Shown here in pieces: positions 7,763 through 15,907 of a stretch of 64,000 nucleotides of DNA (its first letter is position 1; each line of letters opens with the position of its first letter). Origin of the DNA: Celeribacter ethanolicus. GTDB lineage: Bacteria; Pseudomonadota; Alphaproteobacteria; Rhodobacterales; Rhodobacteraceae. The stretch lies in contig NZ_LRUC01000018.1 in NCBI RefSeq assembly GCF_001550095.1, positions 218,264-282,263 on the forward strand. Reading direction: 5' to 3'. The position numbers and the translations under genes are program-made. The notes beneath the pieces were generated by a model. That model searched no databases. It was not told the DNA's origin and saw nothing but the letters and a program-made list of their open reading frames with translations.

Positions 7763-8674
7763 TCAGTTGCCGTCGGCCTCAGGTGCATCCACCGGGGCTT
7801 GCTGGCCATACATAGGGCCGTAGCCCTGGCCGTTCATCGGGCCGTATCCCTGACCGTAGCCCATGCCGGGCTGACCATACATCGGGCCATAGCCCTGGCC
7901 GTAGCCCATTCCCGGCTGCCCCTGCATCGGACCATAACCCTGACCGTTCATCGGACCGTAGCCCTGGCCGTAACCTTGGCCATACATCGGGCCATAGCCC
8001 ATCCCCGGCTGGCCCTGCATCGCACCATAGCCCTGACCGTTCATCGGACCGTAGCCCATGCCCGGATGGCCCATCATGCCCATATGGCCTTGCTGCATCT
8101 GGCCCCCCATCTGACCGCCCATGCGGCCCTGTTTGCCCTGCATCTGACCACCTTGGCGGCCCTGCATCCAGCGGGTCATCATCGACAGTTCTTCTTCGCT
8201 CAGCGCCCCGTCATTGTCGCGGTCGAGACGGTCAAAAATCGTGCCCGCCCCGGGTCCCTGCATTTCCTCGGCGCTCAACACGCCGTCGCCGTCGGCGTCG
8301 CGGGCCTCAAGCATCGCCGTCGCGCGCGCCTTCATCTGTTCGGCACGCCGAGCTTCCTGTCGGGCATAAAGCTCATCCGCGTCGACGGTGCCGTCACCGT
8401 TGCTGTCAACCGTGGCGAATTGCGCCGCGCGGAAGGCGTCGATTTCCTCCTGGGTGATCTTGCCGTCTTCATCGGCATCGACCGTCGTGAAATCGAAATC
8501 CGGACCGAAGGGACCAAAGCCCCGCTGACCGTTCATCTGACCACCCATCTGACCGGTCGCGCATCCCATGCGCGCCATCCGGTCCTTTTGCCCCATGCCC
8601 GCAGCCATCGCCACGGTGGTGCCGCCCAGAACAGCGATCACTGCAACGGCGGAAACAATGCTTTTACGTTTCAT
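7763..8674 (-). CDS. Exported four-EF-hand protein with a Met/Gly/Tyr/Gln repeat tail
   Basis: A 303-residue protein. Residues 1-25 form a signal peptide (MKRKSIVSAVAVIAVLGGTT, cleavage near AMAAG). Four canonical Ca-binding loops follow at 66-77 (DADEDGKITQEE), 90-101 (DSNGDGTVDADE), 126-137 (DADGDGVLSAEE) and 151-162 (DRDNDGALSEEE), each ending in Glu. From about 168 the chain becomes Met/Gly/Gln-rich, and 205-291 consist of repeats such as PGMGYGPM and NGQGYGPM. I chose ATG 8674 because GAGAGG lies 9 nt before it. It is the first gene of an operon with an ECF sigma factor, a membrane protein and a CpxP-like protein. A periplasmic Ca or metal buffer or sensor is a reasonable guess. The Met-rich tail could bind copper, but that is inference. 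Confidence 0.8.
   Translation of the reverse strand: MKRKSIVSAVAVIAVLGGTTVAMAAGMGQKDRMARMGCATGQMGGQMNGQRGFGPFGPDFDFTTVDADEDGKITQEEIDAFRAAQFATVDSNGDGTVDADELYARQEARRAEQMKARATAMLEARDADGDGVLSAEEMQGPGAGTIFDRLDRDNDGALSEEELSMMTRWMQGRQGGQMQGKQGRMGGQMGGQMQQGHMGMMGHPGMGYGPMNGQGYGAMQGQPGMGYGPMYGQGYGQGYGPMNGQGYGPMQGQPGMGYGQGYGPMYGQPGMGYGQGYGPMNGQGYGPMYGQQAPVDAPEADGN
7802..8062 (-). repeat. Coding tandem repeats (GYGPM / NGQG / PGMGYG units)
   Basis: The DNA for residues 205-291 of the EF-hand protein is made of near-identical short units encoding GQGYGPM, MNGQG, MQGQPGMGYG and MYGQ in varying order. Such arrays change length by slippage, so copy number may differ between strains. Confidence 0.8.
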
Positions 8675-8787
8675 GTCTTTCATCCTCTCAAGGCTACCCT
8701 TGCGCGGTCGTGTCGAACTCCCCTTCAAACCGCGCTTTCAGGAATACAAACGCGCCATCTCCCGGTTTCCGTCGCCTCCTCCGGCGA

Positions 8788-8809
8788 AAACCCGCATCAA
8801 ACCCGCATC
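8788..8809. repeat. Two perfect tandem copies of an 11-bp unit upstream of the EF-hand/ECF operon
   Basis: AAACCCGCATC occurs twice head to tail, about 115-135 bp upstream of the EF-hand start codon, in the non-coding gap before the divergent DUF983 gene. Spacing of one helical turn is compatible with a regulator binding site, but no regulator is identified. Confidence 0.5.
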
Positions 8810-8978
8810 ACGGCGTCGTGAACGGTAGCTTTGCCGCCGAAAACATGTCAGCCTGCCCGTGGAGGAGAGCGCGACGGGCCCCGCGCGCGACATCGCGCCG
8901 CAAGGACAATCCGCGCGGCACGTTCGATTGTGCTGTCCTTTAGACTTCGCCCGAACCGCACATGAAGGCGCGCACCAG

Positions 8979-9398
8979 ATGACTGATCTTTCTCACGGCT
9001 ACATGGCCGCACAAACCTCCCCCTCCGATGGCGAGCGCGAATTGCGCCCCGCGTTGACACGCGGCTGGAAACGCCGTTGCCCCTGTTGCGGCGGAGGGCC
9101 GATGATGAAGGGCTACCTGACCGTGCGTGACGAATGCCCGGTCTGTGGCGAAGACCTGTCGCATCATCGCGCCGATGACGGACCGGCCTATCTCACCATC
9201 CTGATCGTCGGCCACCTGATGGCGCCGCTGCTCGGCTGGGTCTTCGTCGCCTTCCGTCCCGATCCTCTGGTGCTGGTCGCGATCTTCGCCACCGGCACGG
9301 TCGCGCTCTCGCTCTATCTCCTGCCGCGCCTCAAGGGGATGATCGTCGCCTTCCAATGGGCGAAACGCATGCACGGATTTGGTAACGAAGATGCGTGA
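8979..9398 (+). CDS. DUF983 family membrane protein
   Basis: A 139-residue protein. The N-terminal part holds a zinc-ribbon-like pair of CxxC motifs (RCPCCGGG and ECPVCGEDL) followed by HHRADDGPAYL, the hallmark of DUF983. Two membrane helices follow (about 73-95 and 98-118). The family is widespread in alphaproteobacteria, often near cytochrome oxidase genes, and has no settled function. I chose ATG 8979. The frame is open further upstream but reads as non-coding. The stop overlaps the start of the following HD-domain gene (ATGCGTGA), so the two are probably co-translated. Confidence 0.8.
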   Translation: MTDLSHGYMAAQTSPSDGERELRPALTRGWKRRCPCCGGGPMMKGYLTVRDECPVCGEDLSHHRADDGPAYLTILIVGHLMAPLLGWVFVAFRPDPLVLVAIFATGTVALSLYLLPRLKGMIVAFQWAKRMHGFGNEDA

Positions 9399-9894
9399 CG
9401 GCACGCCCGATCCGCGAGCGGCAAAATCCTATGCCCTCGCGCGCCACGACGGTCAGACGGACAAGCTCGGCATCGCCTATCGGCACCATCTCGAAGACGT
9501 CGCGAATCGCGTCTCGTCCTGCTCTGCGGTCATCCGTTGCACCGCATGGCTGCACGACTGTGTCGAGGACACCGGTGCCACACTGGACGAGATCGACGCC
9601 CGGTTCGGCCCAAAGGTCCGCGCCGCGGTCGGCGCCATGACCAAACGCGACGGCGAGGACTATCTTCGCGATTACCTGCCACGCCTGATGCGCAATCCCG
9701 ATGCGGTCCAGGTCAAAATCGCCGACGCCGCGCACAATCTCGGCAAGGCGCATCTCTTGGCGGAGACAGATCCGGAACGCGCCCGGGCTTTTGACGCAAA
9801 ATACCGGCACGTCCTCGACACGCTCGGGGCCCCCTCCGCGACGCCGGAGCGACTGGTCTTCCGCGACGGAGCCTGGCACAGCTTCCCGGCCTGA
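9391..9894 (+). CDS. Stand-alone HD-domain phosphohydrolase, possible small alarmone hydrolase
   Basis: A 167-residue single-domain HD protein. Metal-binding signatures are YRHHLEDVANRV, then AWLHDCVEDTG (the HD pair with the following ED) and KIADAAHNLG (the distal Asp). Together these follow the hydrolase domain of RelA/SpoT proteins and of the small hydrolase MESH1, which remove pyrophosphate from (p)ppGpp. No synthetase, TGS or ACT domain is present. A generic metal-dependent phosphohydrolase remains possible. I chose ATG 9391, which overlaps the DUF983 stop; a TTG four codons upstream is the alternative. Confidence 0.75.
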   Translation: MRDGTPDPRAAKSYALARHDGQTDKLGIAYRHHLEDVANRVSSCSAVIRCTAWLHDCVEDTGATLDEIDARFGPKVRAAVGAMTKRDGEDYLRDYLPRLMRNPDAVQVKIADAAHNLGKAHLLAETDPERARAFDAKYRHVLDTLGAPSATPERLVFRDGAWHSFPA

Positions 9895-9904
9895 GCCCGC
9901 CCGC

Positions 9905-10369
9905 TCAGAGCGCCTTTTCATAATGAATGCGCTGATATCCATCGCTCTCGCCGCGATGGGTCTCGTGATATCCAAGCCTGGGATAAAGCGCCTGCGGCCC
10001 GGCCATCACCACATTGGTATAGACCCGCATAAGGGCCGCGCCCTCATCGCCCGCCTGCGCCTCCGCCGCTTCAATCAAACGCCGCGCAAGCCCCTGCCCC
10101 CGCGCCGTCTCCGACACCGCCAGCACATCGAGCATCATCGCCCCGTCTTCCTCGGGATAGATGAAGACCACCCCCAAAACCGCCGCGCCCCGGACCGCAA
10201 CCGTCACCCGCCCCCGCGCCACGATCTCCGCATAGTCATAAAGCGCGGGCGCCGGCGGCTTGCCGATCAGCGGCGTATATTGTGCAAAGGCCGTCACCAC
10301 CAGATCGGTGATCGCCGCCACATCTTCGGGCACGGCCGGGCGCAGCATCGGGGGCATCGTTTCACTCAT
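9905..10369 (-). CDS. GNAT-family N-acetyltransferase
   Basis: A 154-residue acetyl-CoA-dependent acetyltransferase. The fold opens with LRPAVPEDVAAITDLV, and motif A, the acetyl-CoA pyrophosphate loop, is MLDVLAVSETARGQGLARRLIEAAE. The LYPRLGYHE near the C-terminus is the usual substrate-side motif. The substrate is unknown. The start is uncertain: ATG 10369 fits the domain boundary, with ATG 10381 and 10387 just upstream in frame. It converges with the HD gene, with 10 bp between stops. Confidence 0.8.
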   Translation of the reverse strand: MSETMPPMLRPAVPEDVAAITDLVVTAFAQYTPLIGKPPAPALYDYAEIVARGRVTVAVRGAAVLGVVFIYPEEDGAMMLDVLAVSETARGQGLARRLIEAAEAQAGDEGAALMRVYTNVVMAGPQALYPRLGYHETHRGESDGYQRIHYEKAL

Positions 10370-10548
10370 CGCACCACTCATCCACATCGCCCGCGCCCTG
10401 TCATGGGGCCAGATCTGCTCAGAGATAGAGCCTGCCCGCGTTGCAATGGCCCTGCAACGGCCCTGTGCACCGCCGCGCGTCACGGCAGAAATTGACAGAA
10501 GCCCCGCGCGCCCGTTCTATCGGCACAGCACAACAGAAAGCCCGCACC

Positions 10549-11505
10549 ATGACCGACACCACCCCCGACTTTCCCCTGCTCGACCTCGCCGCCTTTGCCG
10601 CCGCGAGGCCAGAGGGCCGCGCGGCCATCGGTGCCGAGGTGGATCGCATCTGTCGCGAAACCGGCTTTCTCGCCGTCACCGGCCACGATGTGCCCACGGA
10701 TGTGATCGCGGCGCTCTGGTCCCACGCCCGTGCCTTTTTCGCGCAATCGCCTGAGGCGAAACACAAGGTCGCCCCCACTCCGGGCGGTCCCTATGGCTAT
10801 CTCGGCCCCGGCACCGAGGCTCTGGCGAAATCCCGCGGTGGGGACACGCCCCCGGACCTGAAGGAAAGTTTCAACGGCGGCCCCGCCGCCATCCCGCCCG
10901 GCGAGACCGACCCCGATGCGCTCGCCTTTTGCTACGCCCCGACACCCTTCCCGGACCTGCCGGGCTTCAAAGACGCATGGCGCAGCTATTATGCGGAAAT
11001 GGAGGCCTTGGCGGCCCGGATCATGGAGGTCTTCGCCGTCGCGCTGAAGCTGCCCGCCGATCATTTCGCACCCTATATCACCACGCCGATCTCCGGCATG
11101 CGGGCGCTCAATTACCCCGCGCAAGACAAGACCCCCGAAGAAAACCAGCTCCGCGCGGGCGCCCATACGGACTATGGTTCCCTCACCATCCTCCTGCCCG
11201 AACCCGGCTCGCGCGGCCTGGAAATCCTGACGCCGGAAGGGAACTGGAAAGGCATCCCGCCTGTCGACGGCGCCTTCGTGATCAACATCGGCGATCTCAT
11301 GGCGCTCTGGACGGGTGGCCGCTGGACCTCGACCCTGCACCGCGTCGTCACGCCGCCGGACTGGGCCACCAAGACCCGCATGTCGATTGCCTATTTCCAT
11401 CAGCCGAACTGGCACGCCGAGGTCAAACCGCTCTCCGGCCCCGCCTCCGAGGCAGTCACCTCCGGGCCTTATCTGATGAGCAAATTCGCCGCAGCCAACG
11501 GCTAA
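10549..11505 (+). CDS. 2-oxoglutarate/Fe(II)-dependent oxygenase, isopenicillin-N-synthase-like family
   Basis: A 318-residue soluble oxygenase. The N-terminal DIOX_N part reads FPLLDLAAFAAARPEGR and ICRETGFLAVTGHDVP. The C-terminal double-stranded beta-helix carries the iron facial triad His206-x-Asp208 (AHTDYGSLTIL) and His264 (STLHRVV), with the 2-oxoglutarate-binding Arg277-x-Ser279 (KTRMSIAYF). All key residues are intact. Such enzymes in bacteria hydroxylate or desaturate small molecules, and the substrate here cannot be told. It is followed by a convergent HxlR regulator gene, with 11 bp between stops. Confidence 0.85.
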   Translation: MTDTTPDFPLLDLAAFAAARPEGRAAIGAEVDRICRETGFLAVTGHDVPTDVIAALWSHARAFFAQSPEAKHKVAPTPGGPYGYLGPGTEALAKSRGGDTPPDLKESFNGGPAAIPPGETDPDALAFCYAPTPFPDLPGFKDAWRSYYAEMEALAARIMEVFAVALKLPADHFAPYITTPISGMRALNYPAQDKTPEENQLRAGAHTDYGSLTILLPEPGSRGLEILTPEGNWKGIPPVDGAFVINIGDLMALWTGGRWTSTLHRVVTPPDWATKTRMSIAYFHQPNWHAEVKPLSGPASEAVTSGPYLMSKFAAANG

Positions 11506-11516
11506 GACAAAGAGGC

Positions 11517-11906
11517 TTACGCCTCCTCCCCGGTCGCATCCGTTTCCGACAGCGTATACCGAAGCCCCCAAGCGCGCAGCCCCGTCAGGATCGGTGTTAG
11601 CGCCTCGCCCTTCTCCGTCAACCGGTATTCCACCTTGGGTGGCACCACCGGATAGACGGTGCGCGTCAACACACCGTCCGCCTCCAACTCCCGCAGTTGC
11701 TTCGTCAACGTGCGTTGCGTAATCGCGCCCACCGCGCGCCTGATTTCGCTGAACCGCATCTCTCCGCTCAGCAGATGGAACAGGATGACGCCCTTCCACT
11801 TGCCGCCGATCACCTCGAGCGCGCTTTCGACCGCACAATTCTTCGAATGGCTATAGCTGGTGAAACGCTGCGCCCGTCCCGGCGCGCCGGTGTTCCGGTC
11901 CTCCAT
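11517..11906 (-). CDS. HxlR-family winged-helix transcriptional regulator
   Basis: A 129-residue DNA-binding protein. The sequence CAVESALEVIGGKWKGVILFHLL is the family signature, with the cysteine often used for redox or electrophile sensing, followed by the winged helix (FSEIRRAVGAITQRTLTKQLRELEADGVLTR, VEYRLTEKGEAL). The start is ATG 11906, preceded by AGAGGA at good spacing. It is divergently transcribed from a pyridoxamine-phosphate-oxidase-fold gene that it probably regulates. Confidence 0.9.
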   Translation of the reverse strand: MEDRNTGAPGRAQRFTSYSHSKNCAVESALEVIGGKWKGVILFHLLSGEMRFSEIRRAVGAITQRTLTKQLRELEADGVLTRTVYPVVPPKVEYRLTEKGEALTPILTGLRAWGLRYTLSETDATGEEA

Positions 11907-12019
11907 GGTATCCTCTTTGATACTGAGTATATAAATAGTGCATTCTTGCCGATGATATACCGAAATCCGATACATGTGTCAGCCGATCCGCGCCGCCGCG
12001 CAAAATCCGAGGAATACAC
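11907..12019. promoter_or_regulatory. Divergent promoter region between hxlR and the PPOX-fold gene
   Basis: This 113-bp gap is clearly more A+T-rich than its surroundings. It contains the partly palindromic TATACTCAGTATC (minus-strand reading, about 11929-11942) and a second TGATATACC stretch. HxlR regulators commonly bind such symmetric TAC...GTA sites in shared promoters. The assignment is by position and symmetry. Confidence 0.5.
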
Positions 12020-12664
12020 ATGTCCGATTTCGACCGCTCCCCCGACGGCCTTGCCTTTTCCCTCGCCGTTCAGGCGGCACAAGACAGGCTTGGCTCCCGT
12101 CCACAATATGCACGGGCCCAATGGCCCATCGACATCTCCCCGGACCTCGAAGCGTTCATCTCCGCCCAGCGTAGCGTCTTCCTCGCAACGGCCAGCGCCG
12201 AAGGCCAGCCCTATGTCCAGCATCGCGGCGGTCCGCCGGGCTTTCTGAAAGTGCTGGATTCGCGCAGCATCGGCATGGCCGATCTGCGCGGCAACGGTCA
12301 GTATATTTCCCTCGGCAACCTGTCCGAAAACGACAGGGTGGAGTTGTTCCTGATTGACTATGCCCACAGGCGCCGGGTCAAGATCTGGGGCCGTGCGCGC
12401 ATGGTCGAGGACGACCCCGATCTGGTCGCCCGCCTGATGCCTGACGCCATGCGAGGCCGGGCCGAGAGAGCCTTTCTGATCGAGGTCGAAGCCTGGGACG
12501 TGAATTGCCCGCAGCATATCCCCCAGCGCTTCGAAGCCGAGGATGTGGCCGCCGCGCTGGCCGAAAAAGACCGCAGGATTGACGAACTGGAACGCGAGAT
12601 CGAAGGCCTCCGTAGCCGCTTCCCGAATTGGGAGGGCTGCGGAGACGCTCTCTGGGAAACGTAA
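12020..12664 (+). CDS. Pyridoxamine 5'-phosphate-oxidase-fold flavin-binding protein
   Basis: A 214-residue protein of the split-barrel FMN-binding family. Markers are QRSVFLATASAEGQPYVQHRGGPPGFLKVLD, then QYISLGNLSENDRVELFLIDY and RRVKIWGRARMVEDD. The last 50 residues form a charged coiled coil (ALAEKDRRIDELEREIEGLRSR). These proteins bind FMN or F420-like cofactors and reduce small electrophiles, and the precise reaction is unknown. Divergent hxlR upstream suggests control by reactive or electrophilic compounds. Confidence 0.85.
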   Translation: MSDFDRSPDGLAFSLAVQAAQDRLGSRPQYARAQWPIDISPDLEAFISAQRSVFLATASAEGQPYVQHRGGPPGFLKVLDSRSIGMADLRGNGQYISLGNLSENDRVELFLIDYAHRRRVKIWGRARMVEDDPDLVARLMPDAMRGRAERAFLIEVEAWDVNCPQHIPQRFEAEDVAAALAEKDRRIDELEREIEGLRSRFPNWEGCGDALWET

Positions 12665-12709
12665 GCCGGGCAGACCTAAGCCGAGGAAACGTAAGAGGGG
12701 CGGCTCCGT

Positions 12710-13732
12710 TTACACTTTCCCGTTCCTGCCGCGCCGCGCATCCGGGTGCAGTGCGGAGGCAAGAATATGTTCGCTCTTATGCACCACATGCCCCGCCTGC
12801 CCCACGATCAGCGGATCCGGCTCGCCGATCAGGTCTTCGTCCTTATCCGGGTAATCGAGGGTCATCAGGAAGTGCTTCATGCATTCGATCCGGGCGCGTT
12901 TCTTGTCGTTCGATTTCACGATGATCCATGGCGCATCCGCCGTGTCCGTGTAAAAGAACATCGCCTCTTTCGCCTCGGTGTAATCGTCCCATTTGTCGAG
13001 AGAGGCCTTGTCGATCGGCGACAGTTTCCATTGCTTGAGCGGATCGGTTTCGCGCGATTTAAACCGGCGCTGCTGTTCGGCCTGGGTCACCGAGAACCAG
13101 TATTTGTAAAGCTTGATCCCCGAACGCGTCAGCATGCGTTCGAATTCCGGCGTCTGGCGCATGAATTCGAGATATTCGTTCGGCGTGCAGAACCCCATCA
13201 CCCGCTCGACCCCCGCGCGGTTGTACCACGAGCGGTCATAGAGCACGAATTCTCCGCTGGTCGGCAGGTGTTCGACATAGCGTTGGAAGAACCACTGGCC
13301 CTTTTCGGTCTCCGTCGGTTTGTTGAGCGCCACGACACGCGCATGCCGCGGGTTCATATGCTCCATGAACCGCTTGATCGTGCCGCCCTTGCCCGCCGCA
13401 TCGCGCCCCTCGAACAACAACACATATTTCTCGCCGGTCTGCTGCGCCCAAAGCTGCGCCTTGAGCAATTCCGCCTGAAGCGCCACCTTGGTGCGCTCGT
13501 ATTCCAGCCGCGACATCTTCTTGCGATACGGGTATTTGCCGGTCTCGAAGGCGGCGCGGATCTTGTCCGGCGTCACCGTCGGGAATTGCTTCGGCCCGCC
13601 ATGCACGACCGCATCATCCGCCCCGCTCGCCTGCGGCACAGGAGACGTGCCATTGACGGTTCCGTTCACGGTCCCGGTCGGCGTCTCGGCGGACACAGGG
13701 GTTTCGGTGGCGGGCGTCATGGGCGTCGTCAT
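12710..13732 (-). CDS. ppk2: Polyphosphate kinase 2 (PPK2)
   Basis: A 340-residue cytosolic kinase that transfers phosphate between polyphosphate and nucleoside diphosphates. Residues 1-50 are low-complexity Thr/Pro/Val sequence. The catalytic core has Walker A in LLFEGRDAAGKGGTIKRF, then ALNKPTETEKGQWFFQRYVEHLP, lid-type EFVLYDRSWYNRAGVERVMGF and QRRFKSRETDPLKQWKLSPID, all typical of class-I PPK2. I chose ATG 13732 because GGAG lies about 10 nt upstream. A longer start (ATG 13774) is possible. It is divergent from parE. No ppk1 is seen in the window although ppx is present. Confidence 0.9.
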   Translation of the reverse strand: MTTPMTPATETPVSAETPTGTVNGTVNGTSPVPQASGADDAVVHGGPKQFPTVTPDKIRAAFETGKYPYRKKMSRLEYERTKVALQAELLKAQLWAQQTGEKYVLLFEGRDAAGKGGTIKRFMEHMNPRHARVVALNKPTETEKGQWFFQRYVEHLPTSGEFVLYDRSWYNRAGVERVMGFCTPNEYLEFMRQTPEFERMLTRSGIKLYKYWFSVTQAEQQRRFKSRETDPLKQWKLSPIDKASLDKWDDYTEAKEAMFFYTDTADAPWIIVKSNDKKRARIECMKHFLMTLDYPDKDEDLIGEPDPLIVGQAGHVVHKSEHILASALHPDARRGRNGKV

Positions 13733-13916
13733 GCGGGCATATCTCCATTGTTCGGCAAACTGTGCGCTTGTCATCTCCCTGTTACACGAAAATCCTTGTC
13801 CTTTCCTTGATCTGAGGCAAGGTTTTCGACCTTTCCCCCGCAAGCGCTTGCGCCTTTTGCGCCCCGATGGTCTAATCCTTGACCAAATTCGCCATCATAA
13901 GAATCGAGCAATCACC

Positions 13917-15872
13917 ATGTCCGACGATCTCCTCGCAGGGGCCGAGCCCGCCTATGACGCTTCCTCCATCGAGGTGCTCGAAGGGCTGGAACCCGTCCGA
14001 AAACGTCCGGGCATGTATATCGGCGGCACCGACGAGCGCGCGCTGCATCACCTCGTGGCCGAGATTCTCGACAATTCGATGGACGAGGCCGTCGCCGGTC
14101 ACGCCAACCGCATCGAGATGACACTTCATGCGGATTACTCGGTGACCATCACCGACAACGGTCGTGGCATCCCGGTCGATCCGCACCCGAAATTCCCCGG
14201 CAAATCCGCGCTCGAGGTCATCCTCTGCACGCTCCACGCCGGCGGCAAATTCTCCGGCAAGGCCTATCAGACCTCCGGCGGTCTGCACGGCGTCGGCTCC
14301 TCCGTGGTGAACGCGCTCTCCGATCTGATGATCGTGCAGGTCGCCAAGAACAAGGAGCTGTTCGAACAGCGCTTCTCCCGTGGCATTCCGCAGGGTCCGG
14401 TCGAGAAAATCGGCGCGGCCCCGAACCGGCGTGGCACCTCGGTGAAATTCCACGCCGATGCCGAAATTTTCGGCTCGCACCGGTTCAAACCCAAGCGCCT
14501 CTTCACCCTCGCCCGCTCCAAGGCCTATCTCTTCTCCGGCGTCGAAATTCGCTGGAAATCCGAGATCGACGATGGCGAAACGCCCACTGAGGCCACCTTC
14601 CACTTCCCCGGCGGCCTCGCCGATTACCTGTCTGAGACGCTGGGCGCCGTGACCACCTATTCCGAGCGGCCCTTCGCTGGCGTGGTCGAATTCGGCCCCC
14701 GCTTCGGCGTCCCCGGCAAGGTCGAATGGGCGATCAACTGGACCCCGTCGCGCGACGGGTTCATCCAGTCCTACTGTAACACCGTGCCCACACCCGAGGG
14801 CGGCACCCATGAGGCGGGCTTCTGGGCCGCCGTGCTCAAGGGCGTGCGCGCCTACGGCGAACTGGTCGGCAACAAGAAGGCCAAGGACATCACCCGCGAC
14901 GATCTCCTGACCGGCGGCTGTGCGCTTGTCTCCTGTTTCATCGCCGATCCCGAATTCGTCGGCCAGACCAAGGACCGCCTCGCCACCACCGAGGCCGCGC
15001 GTCTCGTCGAGAACTCCGTCCGCGATCACTTCGACAACTGGCTCGCCGCCGACACCAAATCCGCCGGTGCCATCCTCGATTTCCTCGTCTTGCGCGCCGA
15101 AGAACGCATGCGCCGCCGTCAGGAAAAAGAGACCCAGCGCAAATCCGCGACCAAGAAACTCCGCCTGCCGGGCAAGCTCACCGACTGTACCTCGAAAGAC
15201 CGCTCGAACACCGAGCTGTTCATCGTCGAGGGCGACAGCGCCGGCGGTTCCGCCAAAGGTGCCCGCAAACGCGAAACGCAGGCTTTGTTGCCGCTCAAAG
15301 GTAAAATCCTCAACGTCTTGGGCGCAGCCTCGAACAAGCTCACCTCGAACCAGGAAATCTCCGATCTCTGCGAGGCCTTGGGCGTTGGCATGGGCACGCG
15401 CTTCAACGTCGACGACCTGCGCTATGAACGCGTCATCATCATGACCGACGCCGACGTCGACGGCGCCCACATCGCCTCGCTGTTGATGACCTTCTTCTAC
15501 ACCCAGATGCGCCCCCTGATCGACCAAGGCCATCTCTTCCTCGCCTGCCCGCCGCTCTACCGTCTGACGCAGGGGGCAAAACGCGTCTACTGCCTGGATG
15601 AGGCGGAACGCGACCTGTGGCTGGAGAAAGGCCTTGGCGGCAAAGGTAAAATCGACGTCTCGCGGTTCAAGGGCTTGGGCGAAATGGACGCCAAGGATTT
15701 GAAAGAAACCACGATGGACCCGGCCACGCGCAAGCTCATCCGGGTGACGATCGACGAAGACGAACCCGGCGAAACCGCCGATCTGGTGGAGCGTCTGATG
15801 GGGAAAAAACCGGAGCTAAGGTTCCAGTACATTCAGGAAAACGCGCGGTTTGTTGAGGAATTGGATGTTTAG
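13917..15872 (+). CDS. parE: DNA topoisomerase IV subunit B
   Basis: A 651-residue ATPase subunit of topoisomerase IV, which separates linked daughter chromosomes. The GHKL ATPase domain shows EILDNSMDEAVAG, ITDNGRGIPVD and TSGGLHGVGSSVVNALS. The transducer domain follows, then the TOPRIM with FIVEGDSAGGSAK and MTDADVDGAHIASLL, ending in the short ParE tail. The length fits ParE rather than GyrB. The start is ATG 13917. The frame continues open upstream into the ppk2 promoter and is not coding there. The next gene starts 35 bp after the stop and has a very different base composition. Confidence 0.95.
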   Translation: MSDDLLAGAEPAYDASSIEVLEGLEPVRKRPGMYIGGTDERALHHLVAEILDNSMDEAVAGHANRIEMTLHADYSVTITDNGRGIPVDPHPKFPGKSALEVILCTLHAGGKFSGKAYQTSGGLHGVGSSVVNALSDLMIVQVAKNKELFEQRFSRGIPQGPVEKIGAAPNRRGTSVKFHADAEIFGSHRFKPKRLFTLARSKAYLFSGVEIRWKSEIDDGETPTEATFHFPGGLADYLSETLGAVTTYSERPFAGVVEFGPRFGVPGKVEWAINWTPSRDGFIQSYCNTVPTPEGGTHEAGFWAAVLKGVRAYGELVGNKKAKDITRDDLLTGGCALVSCFIADPEFVGQTKDRLATTEAARLVENSVRDHFDNWLAADTKSAGAILDFLVLRAEERMRRRQEKETQRKSATKKLRLPGKLTDCTSKDRSNTELFIVEGDSAGGSAKGARKRETQALLPLKGKILNVLGAASNKLTSNQEISDLCEALGVGMGTRFNVDDLRYERVIIMTDADVDGAHIASLLMTFFYTQMRPLIDQGHLFLACPPLYRLTQGAKRVYCLDEAERDLWLEKGLGGKGKIDVSRFKGLGEMDAKDLKETTMDPATRKLIRVTIDEDEPGETADLVERLMGKKPELRFQYIQENARFVEELDV

Positions 15873-15907
15873 GAGATCTCAAAAGTTTTACTTTCGAGAA
15901 GAAGAAA

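Noticed and set aside
7802..8062. Repeat array considered as a CRISPR
   Set aside because: The units are short, in frame, encode Gly/Tyr/Met peptides and have no unique spacers. They belong to the EF-hand protein.
13872..15533. Minus-strand open frame of about 553 codons
   Set aside because: Antisense of parE. The protein is a Gly/Ala/Glu-rich shadow with no motif.
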